64,000 bases of DNA from Pomphorhynchus laevis. Taxonomy: Eukaryota > Acanthocephala > Palaeacanthocephala > Echinorhynchida > Pomphorhynchidae. Numbering within the stretch: position 1 is the first letter of the stretch; each line of letters opens with the position of its first letter. Positions 54,130 through 64,000 of the stretch are shown here, in pieces. The DNA lies in assembly GCA_012934845.2 (NCBI GenBank), contig WNNJ02002713.1, positions 62,001 to 126,000 on the forward strand, in the 5' to 3' direction. Position numbers and translations under genes: made by a program. The notes below the pieces were generated by a model. The model did not search any database. It was not told the origin of the DNA and saw only the letters and a program-made list of their open reading frames with translations.

Positions 54130-55106
54130 CTACAATAAAAAATAAATAAAAAATGAGAATAAACATTATCAGAATAAAAACAAAATAAGATTTTATTGAC
54201 CAAAAGCGAATTTTCTTACAACTAATGATATACACATTTGAGTTATTTCGGAAGCGGTGTTCCTCCTGTAACAAAACAACAAGTAAAGTTTTAAGGCAGA
54301 AATGTTTATGTAGAAAAAGATTATTTTTCGATAGTTCACAATACAAATCTAAATATACAAGATATCCAATAGAATATATTATTCTAATAACTAGCGCAAT
54401 AAAATGTGATCTTCACAAAATCCTTTATCAAATTAAAAGCTGTTAAATTAAATTAAATAAACTGTTAAATTAAAAATCTATTAAATTTTTTAATTAAAAA
54501 GTTTAATAGATTAAAATTTACTAAATTGAAACATTTAGTATTTTTTTAATAACAAAATCTAAGTTGATAATGCGGAAAGGTTGCATAAATTATAAATTTG
54601 AATTAATAGGAAAGAATGACTTAATTAAGTTCAAAATTTTCAAATTCTTTTACGTTAATCATACAAACATTGTGCATTTTTTTGGTTATTAAAAAATTAA
54701 TTTAAATACATTAAATTTAATTAAATACATTTAGATGTTTGATTTATACTTAGTTAATTATAGGTATATAAATAATAAATTAATAATAAATACCTATTAA
54801 TAATGGCTAATAAAGTATAAAGATGTACTTTATTAATAAATTATAAATACATATTAATATCCAATTCAAAAAATAAAGGGCTAGGGTAGCGCTTTTGTAC
54901 ACCGATCTTAATATCTACACTATCTTCATGTATTAATAACTCACAACTGAACTTTGTATAATGAAGAAGATCTAATTTAACACTAGTTTAACAATTCTTG
55001 ATTACTAACTACTTATCTCACTACTTGTGAGATTAAACATCAAGCTAATTACAATATTCTACCGATATTCTAACGGATGCAGATATCAAAATATAAAAGA
55101 ATCACC

Positions 55107-55470
55107 ATGACAGAACAGTTTGCGAATAAGCGATGCTGCCCTTGTAATGGTCAAACAGCTGTTTGTAACGGCTGTGTGTGCGTTCGAAATGGTAAGCAAT
55201 GCATTAATTGTTGTGCACAACGATGCTCAAATCGAGAACGACAATCAATATAACGACAAACATACAGCCAAATTATCAACACAATATTCGAACAACGATG
55301 AACTAGGAATGACAGTAAACGACGTGAAGACTATCTCAATCGAAATGAAGTGTACTACGGATAATTGCAACGTGTATTCAACGGTAATCCTTCCGAGAAG
55401 GCTTTCTAGATATTTAATGGCCCAAGATTACCTCTGTGGATTTTGTGCAGCTAAAGCAATCAACGAATAG
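55107..55470 (+). pseudogene. Cysteine-rich ORF, probably LINE ORF1 of the RLE type
   Basis: The ATG at 55107 gives 48 residues: KRCCPCNGQTAVCNGCVCV then RNGKQCINCCAQRCSN, the CXC-like cluster seen at the N-terminus of RLE-type LINE proteins (CPCNG...C..C.CV..G..C..C). An overlapping frame to 55470 continues with MKCTTDNCNVYSTVILPRRL and DYLCGFCAAKAINE, another C4 zinc-binding pattern. A frame change separates them. The rest of such an element is not next to it. Confidence 0.45.
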
Positions 55471-55659
55471 TTAATTGCTTCAAATATTTGCTGGACAGGC
55501 AAAGAGCGTATATATAGAATAGTAAATGAGTATATCAACTCATCCCTCAACCGTTGCATCATTAAGTAGGTATCTCATGCTGTTTTTCTTTTCAACACAC
55601 ACCAGAGATAGATAAATCTTATTCTAAATTTGCAAACTCTCTTGATAGGGAAAGCGCTA

Positions 55660-58600
55660 GTGCCTCAAATCTGTTAGTTCGTAATTTCTGGAAACGAGCA
55701 ACAAGTTATATTGAATCTCATTGAGGAAATTGGTTGTCCTTTGGTCGGACAAAAACTAGATTATAACTTGTTGCTCGTTTCTAAAAGCAAGCAACAAATT
55801 ATATTAAATCACATTGAGAAAATCGGTTGTCCTTTGATCGGACAAAAACTAGACTTACATCGACACCTTAAGCTTCATACTAACTCCCATCTGTGGATTA
55901 AGATAAAAACTAGCTTCAGCAATGTAGAATCATCTTTAAAATATTCATTTAAGCTTCAGAATTAATCTCTCATTCATAAGGTGTACTTGTGCCCTGATTT
56001 GTCGAAACTTGAACAATATGAACTTTAGAGATTAATTATCCGAACGAAAAAAGTCAGACCCAAGTAAGCGATATTTTATTAGAGAGCATAAGATAGTGGT
56101 TTCATCGAGTAGGGAAGTCCACGCAGTAAATGATAGATTACCAGTACTCGGTGAGGTTTCGTCTACAGGAAACAACGATCTTTCTAATCCAGCCAATATA
56201 TGACTAAGGATTGAAGAGGATCTAAATCTTCGAGCATACATTCCAGTTAATTCTCAAATTAGTACTCAAATAGATTGAGTATTAAATATATAAATAATAA
56301 ATATTTAAATAATAAATATTTAAATATCTATTAAATCATCAATAATATTCTCCAGTACACTTTCCTGTAAATCCTTCAGTAAATCATCAAGAAAATTCTC
56401 AATAAAGCTTCAGTAAATCCTCCAACAAAACTTAAAGTAAATCAACAGTGTACCATCTAATTGATTCGACTCCGCTGCTTCCCAAGTCTTCTTGGAAATA
56501 AGCCGTCTTAAACATCCGCTCTCTTAGTAACAAGGTTGATTCAGTATATGATCTTTTCCTTCATAAATCTTTGGATGTTTTGTGTTTAACCGAATCTTGG
56601 CACGTTGATCAGAATGATTACTCTCTAAACGCCTCCGCTCTTTAAATCTCTCTGTGGTCAACAAGGCTCGTCAACGACCTATTAGTTCAAATCGATCAAT
56701 TAACCACGGTGGTCTTATAGTTTTCTCTCACCATTGGTCTCCATTGCAATCATTACCGTTGCCATTTGTTCCTCTCACTTTCGAACTACTTGGGTTCCGT
56801 GTAAAATCGGGCTCGTTGTTTCTCAATATCTACTTATTCTACCGGCCTAAATCATGTAATCCGTCTGACTCTTTTTTCTGTGAACTGTCAAACTACTTTC
56901 TTTCATCTACCTCTCCGGTTTACCTTGCGTTTTACTAGGTGATATAAATTTTGGCTTAGACCGTCCTTGTGATTCCAATACCCTAAAGACAATTTCAACA
57001 TTTAACGATCATGATTTTCAAATCATGTCTCCTCATTATTCTTCTGCTACCCATATTCTTGGCGGTACCCTCGATATTGTTGCCCTACCTTCGCGTCTTG
57101 CCTTGTCTTCTTCATTGTGCATATCTGATCCTGCTCTATCTGACCACTTCCTTGTTACATGTTCGCTCCCTTTGTTAAAAGTCAATGTTCCTGCAAAAAT
57201 TATCTCGTGTCGTTCTTGGAAATTCCTCGACTTTTCCCTTCTTCGCTCTCATATTAACCGCTCTTCGTTAATGTTTCCTTCTTCTATCTACCAATACCCC
57301 CAATTTCTTATGTACCCTCTTTAACAATGTATTTTGCTCTATCCTCGATGGAATTGTTCCCCTTAAACTTTTGTTCAATCATGTCACTATCGTGCAACAT
57401 GGTTCGACTCAGAGTGTGTGACTTCAAAACGCCTCCTGTGTCGTTCTTTCAGAACTTATCATCGTTATCTCAGAATATCTTCAGAACTTGACTCATCCGC
57501 TTATCGTAACGAACTCTTTGCTCTTCGTCGTTCGCATGGGCAATTTCTACATTCTAAGGCACATAGTTTTTGGCGGAACAAACTGGATTCCGCTAATGAC
57601 TCTCGAACTAAATGGAAAACTCTTAATTCTCTACGTTCTCGTTCCTCTGTCACCGCCACTCTAGATGCTTCTCAATTCTCCGATTACTTAATTTCAAAAA
57701 CTATTTCTCTAATCGATTCGATCATAGTCCTTCCACAAACTTCTTGTATCTCGTCTATTCGTATCCCTGAGCTCTTTTACCTACTTGCGGTATCAGAAGA
57801 TGAGGTATCTTGCCTTCTTACTTCGTTAACTTGTAAGTCCTCTCCTGCCGATCTAATCCCTACTCGAATTCTCAAATTGTTGTCAACAGACTTCACACCT
57901 TTCCTTACCAGCCTCTTTAACTCGTCAATCGTGAATGGAATATTTCCTGTTCTTTGGAAAACGTCCATTGTTCGTCCCCTACTTAAAAAGCCCTCTCTTG
58001 ACCCCTCTCTTCCTTCATCTTATCGCTCAATATCAATTCTACCAACCTTATCTAAAATTCTTGAACACCTTGTATTAGATCAGATAAACAAGTATCTCTC
58101 TTCATCGCAGCTCTACCCTTCTTTTCAATCTGCTTTCCGCTCCAATCATTCCACCGAACTAGCATGTCATAAAGTATTTTCTGATCCTCTCCGCTCGTGG
58201 CAAAAGAATTTGTAGTGTGGTAATATCGCTCGATCTTTCACCTGCATTCGACAGTCCATCACAAAATCCTTTTTTTTCGTCTTCGCTATCACTATGGCTT
58301 CTCTTCGTCCACCTTGGCTTGGTTCTCTTCGTATCTCTCAGATCGATCATTTTCCGTCCATTCTAATTCGATGTGTTCTCCACTATCTTCTCTCTTGTGG
58401 TAAACCTCAAGATTAAGTACTTGGCTCTATTCTATTTACGCTTCTTCTTGGAGATTTATCTTGTATAACTAATAAATTCTGCTTCAGAGTAATGCAGTAC
58501 GCTGCTGATATACTTCTTTATTCTCATTCGTCTCCTCATTCCCTAAGCCAACTTTTAATATCCGCGTCTAATTGTCTTCGTGCTCTATCAGAACATCTAA

Positions 58601-59345
58601 TTTCTTTGCGCATGTCCCTCAATCCTACCAAATCTAAAGTGTTATGGATTTTACCCTCCACTGTTTCTGTTTTCCCTCCATCTCTGTATATTCAGACAAA
58701 AATTATTCCTGCTGTAGATAAACTAGTATTTCTAGGTATTCACTTCGACAATAACCTGCATCTCGATCCCGTCATTCGTGATAAAACTATGTCTTCAAAT
58801 ATTCTTCTCCGTGATATTCGTCACGTCAGAAATTCTCTAGATTTTAGTTCATGTAAATCTCTTATCTCCTCCCTTCTTTTCCCAAGTATTGATTACTGTC
58901 TTAGCCTTCTCGTCTCCTCTTTAAAGTCATCCCTTAAACCTCTTCAGCGCATCATCAACACTGCTGCGCGCATCCTTTTTCGACTTCGTAAATTCGATCA
59001 AATCTCTTCCTATTTACCAAAACTTGGATAGCTAAGTATTAACATCGCATTCGTTTTCGTCTGTTTTGTCTAACTTATCGCCTTCTCCATTGTAATTATC
59101 CTTCTTATCTCGATCTGCCCACTCTAAGTGAATCTCGATCTCTTTCTACTCACATATGTTCCTGTGTTTCTCTTCTGCTTCACGTACCTCTTTACTTAAC
59201 CAACTTCGGCCGTCGATCCCTACATATCGCTGCTCCTGCTCCTCTCTTTTGGAATTCCTTACCTGATCATCTGCGATCATCATCCTCACTTCAATTTTTC
59301 AAAAAGCAACTAAAATCGATGCTACTAAACGATTAACTTTTTTTA
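55660..59345 (+). mobile_element. CR1/L2-like LINE
   Basis: The first part (55660-56280) holds ORF1-like segments (QQVILNLIEEIGCPLVGQKL repeated as QQIILNHIEKIGCPLIGQKL; VYLCPDLSKLEQYEL-like; SKRYFIREHKIVVSSSREVH). ORF2 runs from about 56490: endonuclease NIRSLSNKVDSVYDLF, LCLTESWH, GDINFGLDRP-like and SDHFLVTCSLP; RT WKTSIVRPLLKKPSLDPSLP, YRSISILPTLSKILEHLVL, QYAADILLYS (in place of YADD); thumb FLGIHFDNNLHLDPVIRDKT, SSLLFPSIDYCLSLLV; tail SLHIAAPAPLFWNSLPDHLR (59210-59270). At least six frame changes or stops; the YAAD change kills motif C. The tail identifies the CR1/L2/Daphne-like group. Confidence 0.8.
55691..55781. repeat. Perfect 20-bp inverted repeat with a 51-nt loop
   Basis: GAAACGAGCAACAAGTTATA (55691-55710) is exactly complementary to TATAACTTGTTGCTCGTTTC (55762-55781). 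It lies inside the repeated ORF1 segment of the CR1/L2-like LINE. Confidence 0.9.
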
Positions 59346-59349
59346 AATC

Positions 59350-60050
59350 TGTTTCGTTTCTGTAAAAGGTAAGAATATTATAATAATATTATAATATTAT
59401 TTAATATTATAAAATAACATTAAATTATTCTGTAATAAAAAGAAATAAATATTTTTAGAAATAAAAATTACGTTTAAATAAAAATCATAACATTTAAGCA
59501 CATATTCATAACACATAATCAAAAATATTCACTCTAACCTTAATTTAAATAAAATTTTGAATTAAAATAGCAATGCAGATGATTTTAGTTGTGATTCGAC
59601 TTGAATTGGGAAATCGATCATAAAAATTTAATTTTAAAATTGAATGATCTATTGATCAATAATTATAATTAATAAATATAATTATTAATTATAGACGATC
59701 ATAATTTTAAAATTATGGAGCATCATAAAACTAAATATTTTATTTTTTTAAATTTATCTTGAAAAAAATAAGTAGACTAACAAATCTCACAAAAAGGCGA
59801 CAGTTTCATACATTTTCTTTACTTTTTCAAATCTTTACTTTTTAATGACCTGAGGGCATTTTAAAAAGTAAAAATTTAATTCAATAAATAGAAACAAAAA
59901 AAAATCATAATAATTTTAAAGAGCATGAGTATTTTCAAATCATAGACCAAATTGACGTTATAGTGTCGCTACAAAATTATCTCGTTCGTAAGCACATTAA
60001 AATGGTTTAGAATACTATATTGATTCATGGTAGGTTCAGCTTTCGATTTA
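59350..60050. other. AT-rich stretch, nothing recognised
   Basis: Follows the CR1/L2-like LINE. Runs of A/T and short palindromes only. Confidence 0.5.
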
Positions 60051-60059
60051 TGATACTCG

Positions 60060-60490
60060 ACCATTCAAGTTATCTTCAAACAAATGATCCCGGATATGCA
60101 TGATCTTATGGCAATTGGTGATTCAATAATTCCATGTTTATCACATTTGATTATGATATAATCGAATTCTGTAATTCCTTCTTAACGACAACGTTGTAAT
60201 AATAGTTTAGTTTTTAAAAGATTGAAGTAGTAGCCAAAGAGCAAACTAATTTCCTTTAACAGCCGCTATATTATACGTAAATCATCAATGGTTCCAAAGA
60301 AATTTGTACCATCAGCAAAAAAAACCATATCTTCATCATGGACTGGTTGTCCTGTCAACGAAAAGGCGATTACAAGCAGTCAACTCGGGCATTTCGTTTT
60401 CGTGTGGTAGAACTTATTTATTCACGAAAAGCATACAATTGAGGTTTAATATCTACCTCACCAGTAACGCTGAAACATTCATCGACTAAG
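60060..60490 (-). pseudogene. LINE reverse transcriptase fragment
   Basis: The minus strand reads MVFFADGTNFFGTIDDLRII (about 60330-60270), matching RT motif C and what follows (FADDTN...), with G for the second D, and then FNLLKTKLLLQRCR (60220-60180), matching the downstream (L)N..KTK motif. The rest is degraded. Clade not clear. Confidence 0.55.
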
Positions 60491-61289
60491 AAATTATTAA
60501 AACGCTTTACTTAAAAAATAAAAAATAAAAAAGCGCAAATAAAATTAATTGTACTTAATAAATACTAATTGTAATTAAAACATATTTTTAGTTATTAATA
60601 AATACTAAACCCATAATCTTTATCCATTTCAAATATATAGTTATTACAGAAACCAAGAAGCAGAAATTATCCTTTATTTGATAAAAATTTTATATTTCGA
60701 TAATAAAAATTCTAAATTCTAAAATATCGAAATAGGATATTTTCTGCTTCTTCGTTCCTGTAATAACTATATATTTGAAATGGAAGAAGATTATGGGTTT
60801 AGTATTTATTATATAATAATAACTATATAATATATAATAATATATAAATTAGGTTAATGAAAATGATTTATTCGTTCCTGCAATAACTATATAATTTTAC
60901 TTAATTAATTAAGCCGAAATTAATTAATAATTATTTATTGAAAGCTTTATTAAATTTAAAAAAGTTAATAAAAAGTGGATAAATATTTTCACCAGTTATT
61001 TAAACTGATGAAAATAATAGGAAAAACAATCAATGTCCAATCAATACACAAAACACATTAAACAAATGATTCAACTTTTTAACAGAAAGTTGAATCAAAC
61101 AATTCAACTTGCTTTTAATTCAAACAATTCACACGCTTTTAAAAGCTCACAATTAATTTTTTCGTTGTACAGCAAGCCGTTACCGTAACGCTTTGCTTTA
61201 AATTATTTAAAAGAAACAAAATCAATTAATTAATTATTAATTAATTTATCAATTAATTAATAAATCAAGAAATTAAATCAGGCATTTAC

Positions 61290-63100
61290 CCTGCACTTGT
61301 CAAATTCTTAATCTCAGAATCCAGATTACTATTTTCACTTGAAGTAAAAGCCGAAGATGCTATGCTAGACGTTACACTATCTATCTTTTCGGAGATATCT
61401 TTAACTTCACTGGTACAATAGTCTTCAATCTACAAAAATTAAATTCATAATTAACTTCATAACTAATAATACATCAGTTAAATTAGGTAATAAATAATTA
61501 CAATCAAAAAATTTAAAAATTCTTTGATTAAATTGGGTTTTAAATTCTAATTAATTAAAGGTTTACTTAATACATTTTTAAAATAAATTTCTTAAATCGC
61601 GTTTGAGCCTAAAAAAATGTCATGCAAAAATGGTTATAAAAAGCTTGGCTTGACAACACGTAAAAAGTTTAACTCTTTCTTATACAAAGCTTTAGATAAT
61701 TAGAAAATTGTAAATTGTAAATTTTGAAAGATCTGAATTTTCTTGAATTATCATACCATTTCACATTATTATTGTTCAATATTGTTTTATCCAATTTACA
61801 TAAGTTAAACGCAAATCAAGCAGAGATAGCTGCTTGTTTGTATTTCATAAGTTTTTTACCATCAATAAAGAATCAATCTAAAATGGAAAATTATCAGCCT
61901 TTTACGGTTCATTCAGCTCTTTGAATGTTCTTCTAATGAACATTTAAAAAATCCGTATCAATGCCACGATCGTTCGAATTGTTAACGTTGTAAATTTAAT
62001 CGCATCCAATATTTCTCCTCTGTTTTAAGCAGAGAGAGCTGCTTGTTTGTATTTTATGAGTTTTTAACTTTGAAAAAAAAATCAATTAATTAATAATTCA
62101 ATTTAATTAATATATTAATTAAATACTACAATACATTAATAAACCACAGTAATTTGCCCATTTGCATGCACATACGTTTTATTGATTGAAATGGTATTTC
62201 TATCTTTTTGAAGGTTACCAACCATTTTAATAATGTAGACTCTGAGATCAAAATTCTCATGGAAAATTTAGTTAAATTCGGTAATCATTGACTTAGTTTG
62301 GAGCACATATAATTAATTATTAGAATTAAATGTCCGCTTATTTCTCAGCTTCATGTTGTTAAGATGCAAAAGTTAATCAGATCAAATGCTGAGTTAGTTA
62401 CTATATATTGCCAAAGCTTTCGCCGCGTTACGGCTTCGTCAGTGGCTCATTGTAAGTAGTTATTTATAATCAAGAAATTTTAACCAGTAAATAAATTTCT
62501 TGATTATAAATAACTACTTACAATTAAAGTTTAAATATTCTTCTATAAAATTGAAATATTTAGAATTTAATTTTTATTTTAACAAAAATAAAAATTATCT
62601 ATCCGAAATTTGAAACATTTCAATTAAAAGTTTGGATTTAAGATAGTTAAATCTACAGTTATTTAAAACTTGAGAAAATAAAAAATATAACTTGGAAGTT
62701 ATCTGATAATCAAAATATTGTTTGAGTTATCAAATCAATCTTGTATATGTATCTAATCATGTTGCAGTGGCAATATCAAAGACAATGAAATCAAATACTA
62801 ATGTGACTAGTACAACAGCTTAAGGTTTCTCAAAACATTGGTTATTTCGGAAATAAAGTTAAGCAAATTACCTTTGGTTGGCTACTTAAGGTATTTATCC
62901 ATTGCTTATTTTGTAAATAACTGAAGATTTTTGTATCTATTGATGACACGAAATAAGATATATTTAATTTGTAATACCTGTAAAAACAGTGGAAAACATT
63001 TAAATTTAATAGAATGTCCAAACTTTCTACAGTGTACACCGAATTCCATAAGCTTGTTGAGTGGAATATTTCTGTTTTGAATAGCAGGTGCGTATTCGTC
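61290..63100 (-). CDS. Unidentified host gene, three internal exons
   Basis: Exons 63100-63040, 62977-62872 and 61429-61290 have GT-AG borders and agreeing phases (2/2, 0/0, ends in phase 2). They encode RIRTCYSKQKYSTQQAYGI, then RYYKLNISYFVSSIDTKIFS, YLQNKQWINTLSSQPK, and IEDYCTSEVKDISEKIDSVT, SSIASSAFTSSENSNL, DSEIKNLTSAG. The last exon is serine-rich and may form a coiled coil (EVKDISEKIDSVTSSI). Upstream and downstream exons were not found; the intron of 1.44 kb holds the hammerhead motif and inverted repeat at 62.4 kb. No family recognised. Same strand as the other host genes. Confidence 0.5.
62410..62446 (-). ncRNA. Minimal hammerhead-ribozyme motif (Penelope type)
   Basis: Minus strand: GCCA (62446-62443), CTGACGA (62442-62436), an unpaired A, helix II GCCG-TAAC(G)-CGGC (62434-62422), GAAA (62421-62418), GCTT, then TGGC (62413-62410) which pairs with GCCA as helix I. 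All conserved core bases are present and helices I and II are perfect; helix III is minimal without a loop, as in the Penelope-like class. Better preserved than 5075-5114. Confidence 0.6.
62450..62523. repeat. Perfect 31-bp inverted repeat, 12-nt loop
   Basis: The left arm 62450-62480 (starts TTGTAAGTAGTTATTTATAA) is exactly complementary to the right arm 62493-62523. It begins three bases from the hammerhead motif. The perfect arms suggest recent origin or a hairpin-forming element end. Confidence 0.9.
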
Positions 63101-63559
63101 CTAAGTAATTGTTTAATAGAAACGAGTAAAGTAAGATAGATTTCAGGTTATTGTACAATAGAGATATTTCGACAGAATGAATTTGAGTAGATAATTAATC
63201 AAAAAGTCTATAAGTCACTTTTATAGCCAACAATGAAGCTTATCCCCTTACGAATGCGTCGTAAAAACTTTATAATAAAAAAGAAACGGCAGTCATTTAA
63301 ATTGCTCGTTTCAACTTCATTTAACGTATATTGCAATTTTAAATAAGAAAACGTGAGGAACAAAAGTTATACATCAAATTTATAGATTTAATAATTTAGA
63401 GATTAGCTGTCTGATCTAAAAGTTAATAATTTAATAATAAATATTATTTAATTTTTATTTAATATTACCAATTTAGTATTAATCCATCAAGTTATCGTGC
63501 TTATAGTTAGCATTTTATTGCATAGAATTCGCTCTTCATTTGGCTAATTTTGTTTCTAC

Positions 63560-63960
63560 CTGTCCATATCCCGGATGGACGCATTATCATGAAATTTGAA
63601 TTCCGATTTTCTCATGAGTTGGCATGATTACACCACTTTATTTATTTGTTTTAATGAATTATGCAAGCAATGAATGTATAATATTCCGCCATCTACGGAA
63701 ATAATAGCAGGAACAAAATTATCTCTTTCAATAATTTGTAGTCGCTCTTCGTATTTAGATATTTTTCTTTGTGATTGAAAGTCAAAGCAACTCGCAATAT
63801 CTGAGTGATAGTAAGACGAAGCCAAATGATTGAATACACTTACGTCTACGAACCACTGGTTTATCCTACCGTTGTTTATTGAGCTAAATACCAAATCCAT
63901 CCTAGCTGAGTACTCCCTTGTTGTCATGAATTTTTGAAATAAAAAGTATGAGACCGGTTG
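63560..63960 (-). mobile_element. RLE-type LINE nuclease and C-terminal fragment
   Basis: The minus strand (63927-63628) reads REYSARMDLVFSSINNGR, QWFVDVSVFNHLASSYY, YEERLQIIERDNFVPAII then SVDGG. These match the nuclease core (ARLDIV...FLDVTVF) and the (V/I)ERG.F(I/V)P.(V/I)...GG motif of the copy at 37350-37140. The fragment continues toward the right edge. Confidence 0.7.
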
Positions 63961-64000
63961 AAGTTTCTATTCTACGTTAAACGAATTAAAACCGTCTTTT

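Overview
This is an AT-rich piece of a eukaryotic genome, almost certainly an invertebrate animal. The host genes are split by GT-AG introns that are either 40-48 nt long or kilobases long and packed with retroelements. I could not narrow the organism further from sequence alone. The exon models below were built by hand: exon ends, splice dinucleotides and reading phase were required to agree, and total coding length was required to divide by three for the two complete models.

Four host genes are visible, all on the minus strand. From right to left: an unidentified gene (three exons, 63100-61290); RNF121, a membrane RING E3 ligase of the secretory pathway (eight exons, 54129-44104, 301 aa); TDRD3, the TOP3B partner (eleven exons, 38371-11821, 321 aa, with no UBA or Tudor domain found); and the N-terminal and central part of the nuclear-pore scaffold gene NUP107 (seven exons, 8421-1618, continuing off the left edge). 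Most host exons lie inside open reading frames too short or too interrupted to stand out, so the window looks gene-poor at first sight.

The rest is mobile DNA. (1) A low-copy retroelement with a GVPMGGN...YIDD reverse transcriptase, resembling the Naiad/Penelope-like group, recurs about ten times as fragments (best copy 9058-10430). Its 3' region holds a conserved hairpin plus pseudoknot with compensatory base changes between copies. (2) Penelope-like fragments (RYVDD type) occur at 2660-4480, 24655-25060 and 39470-39600, and two minimal hammerhead-ribozyme motifs of Penelope type occur at 5075-5114 and 62410-62446. (3) LINEs with a restriction-like nuclease C-terminus are broken into seven pieces. 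(4) Two head-to-tail I/Jockey-like LINEs with zinc-knuckle ORF1 (26640-30480 and 31500-35400) flank a 363-bp tandem repeat and share a short near-identical tract that looks like gene conversion. (5) A CR1/L2-like LINE lies at 55660-59345, with fragments of the same kind near 16 and 17.5 kb. (6) There is a hAT-like remnant and a terminal-inverted-repeat DNA element family with ends in CAGGGCG.

A 32-bp minisatellite of about 41 units (52354-53680) lies in RNF121 intron 2 and shows an internal 640-bp duplication. No LTR retroelement, CRISPR array, rRNA or convincing tRNA was seen.
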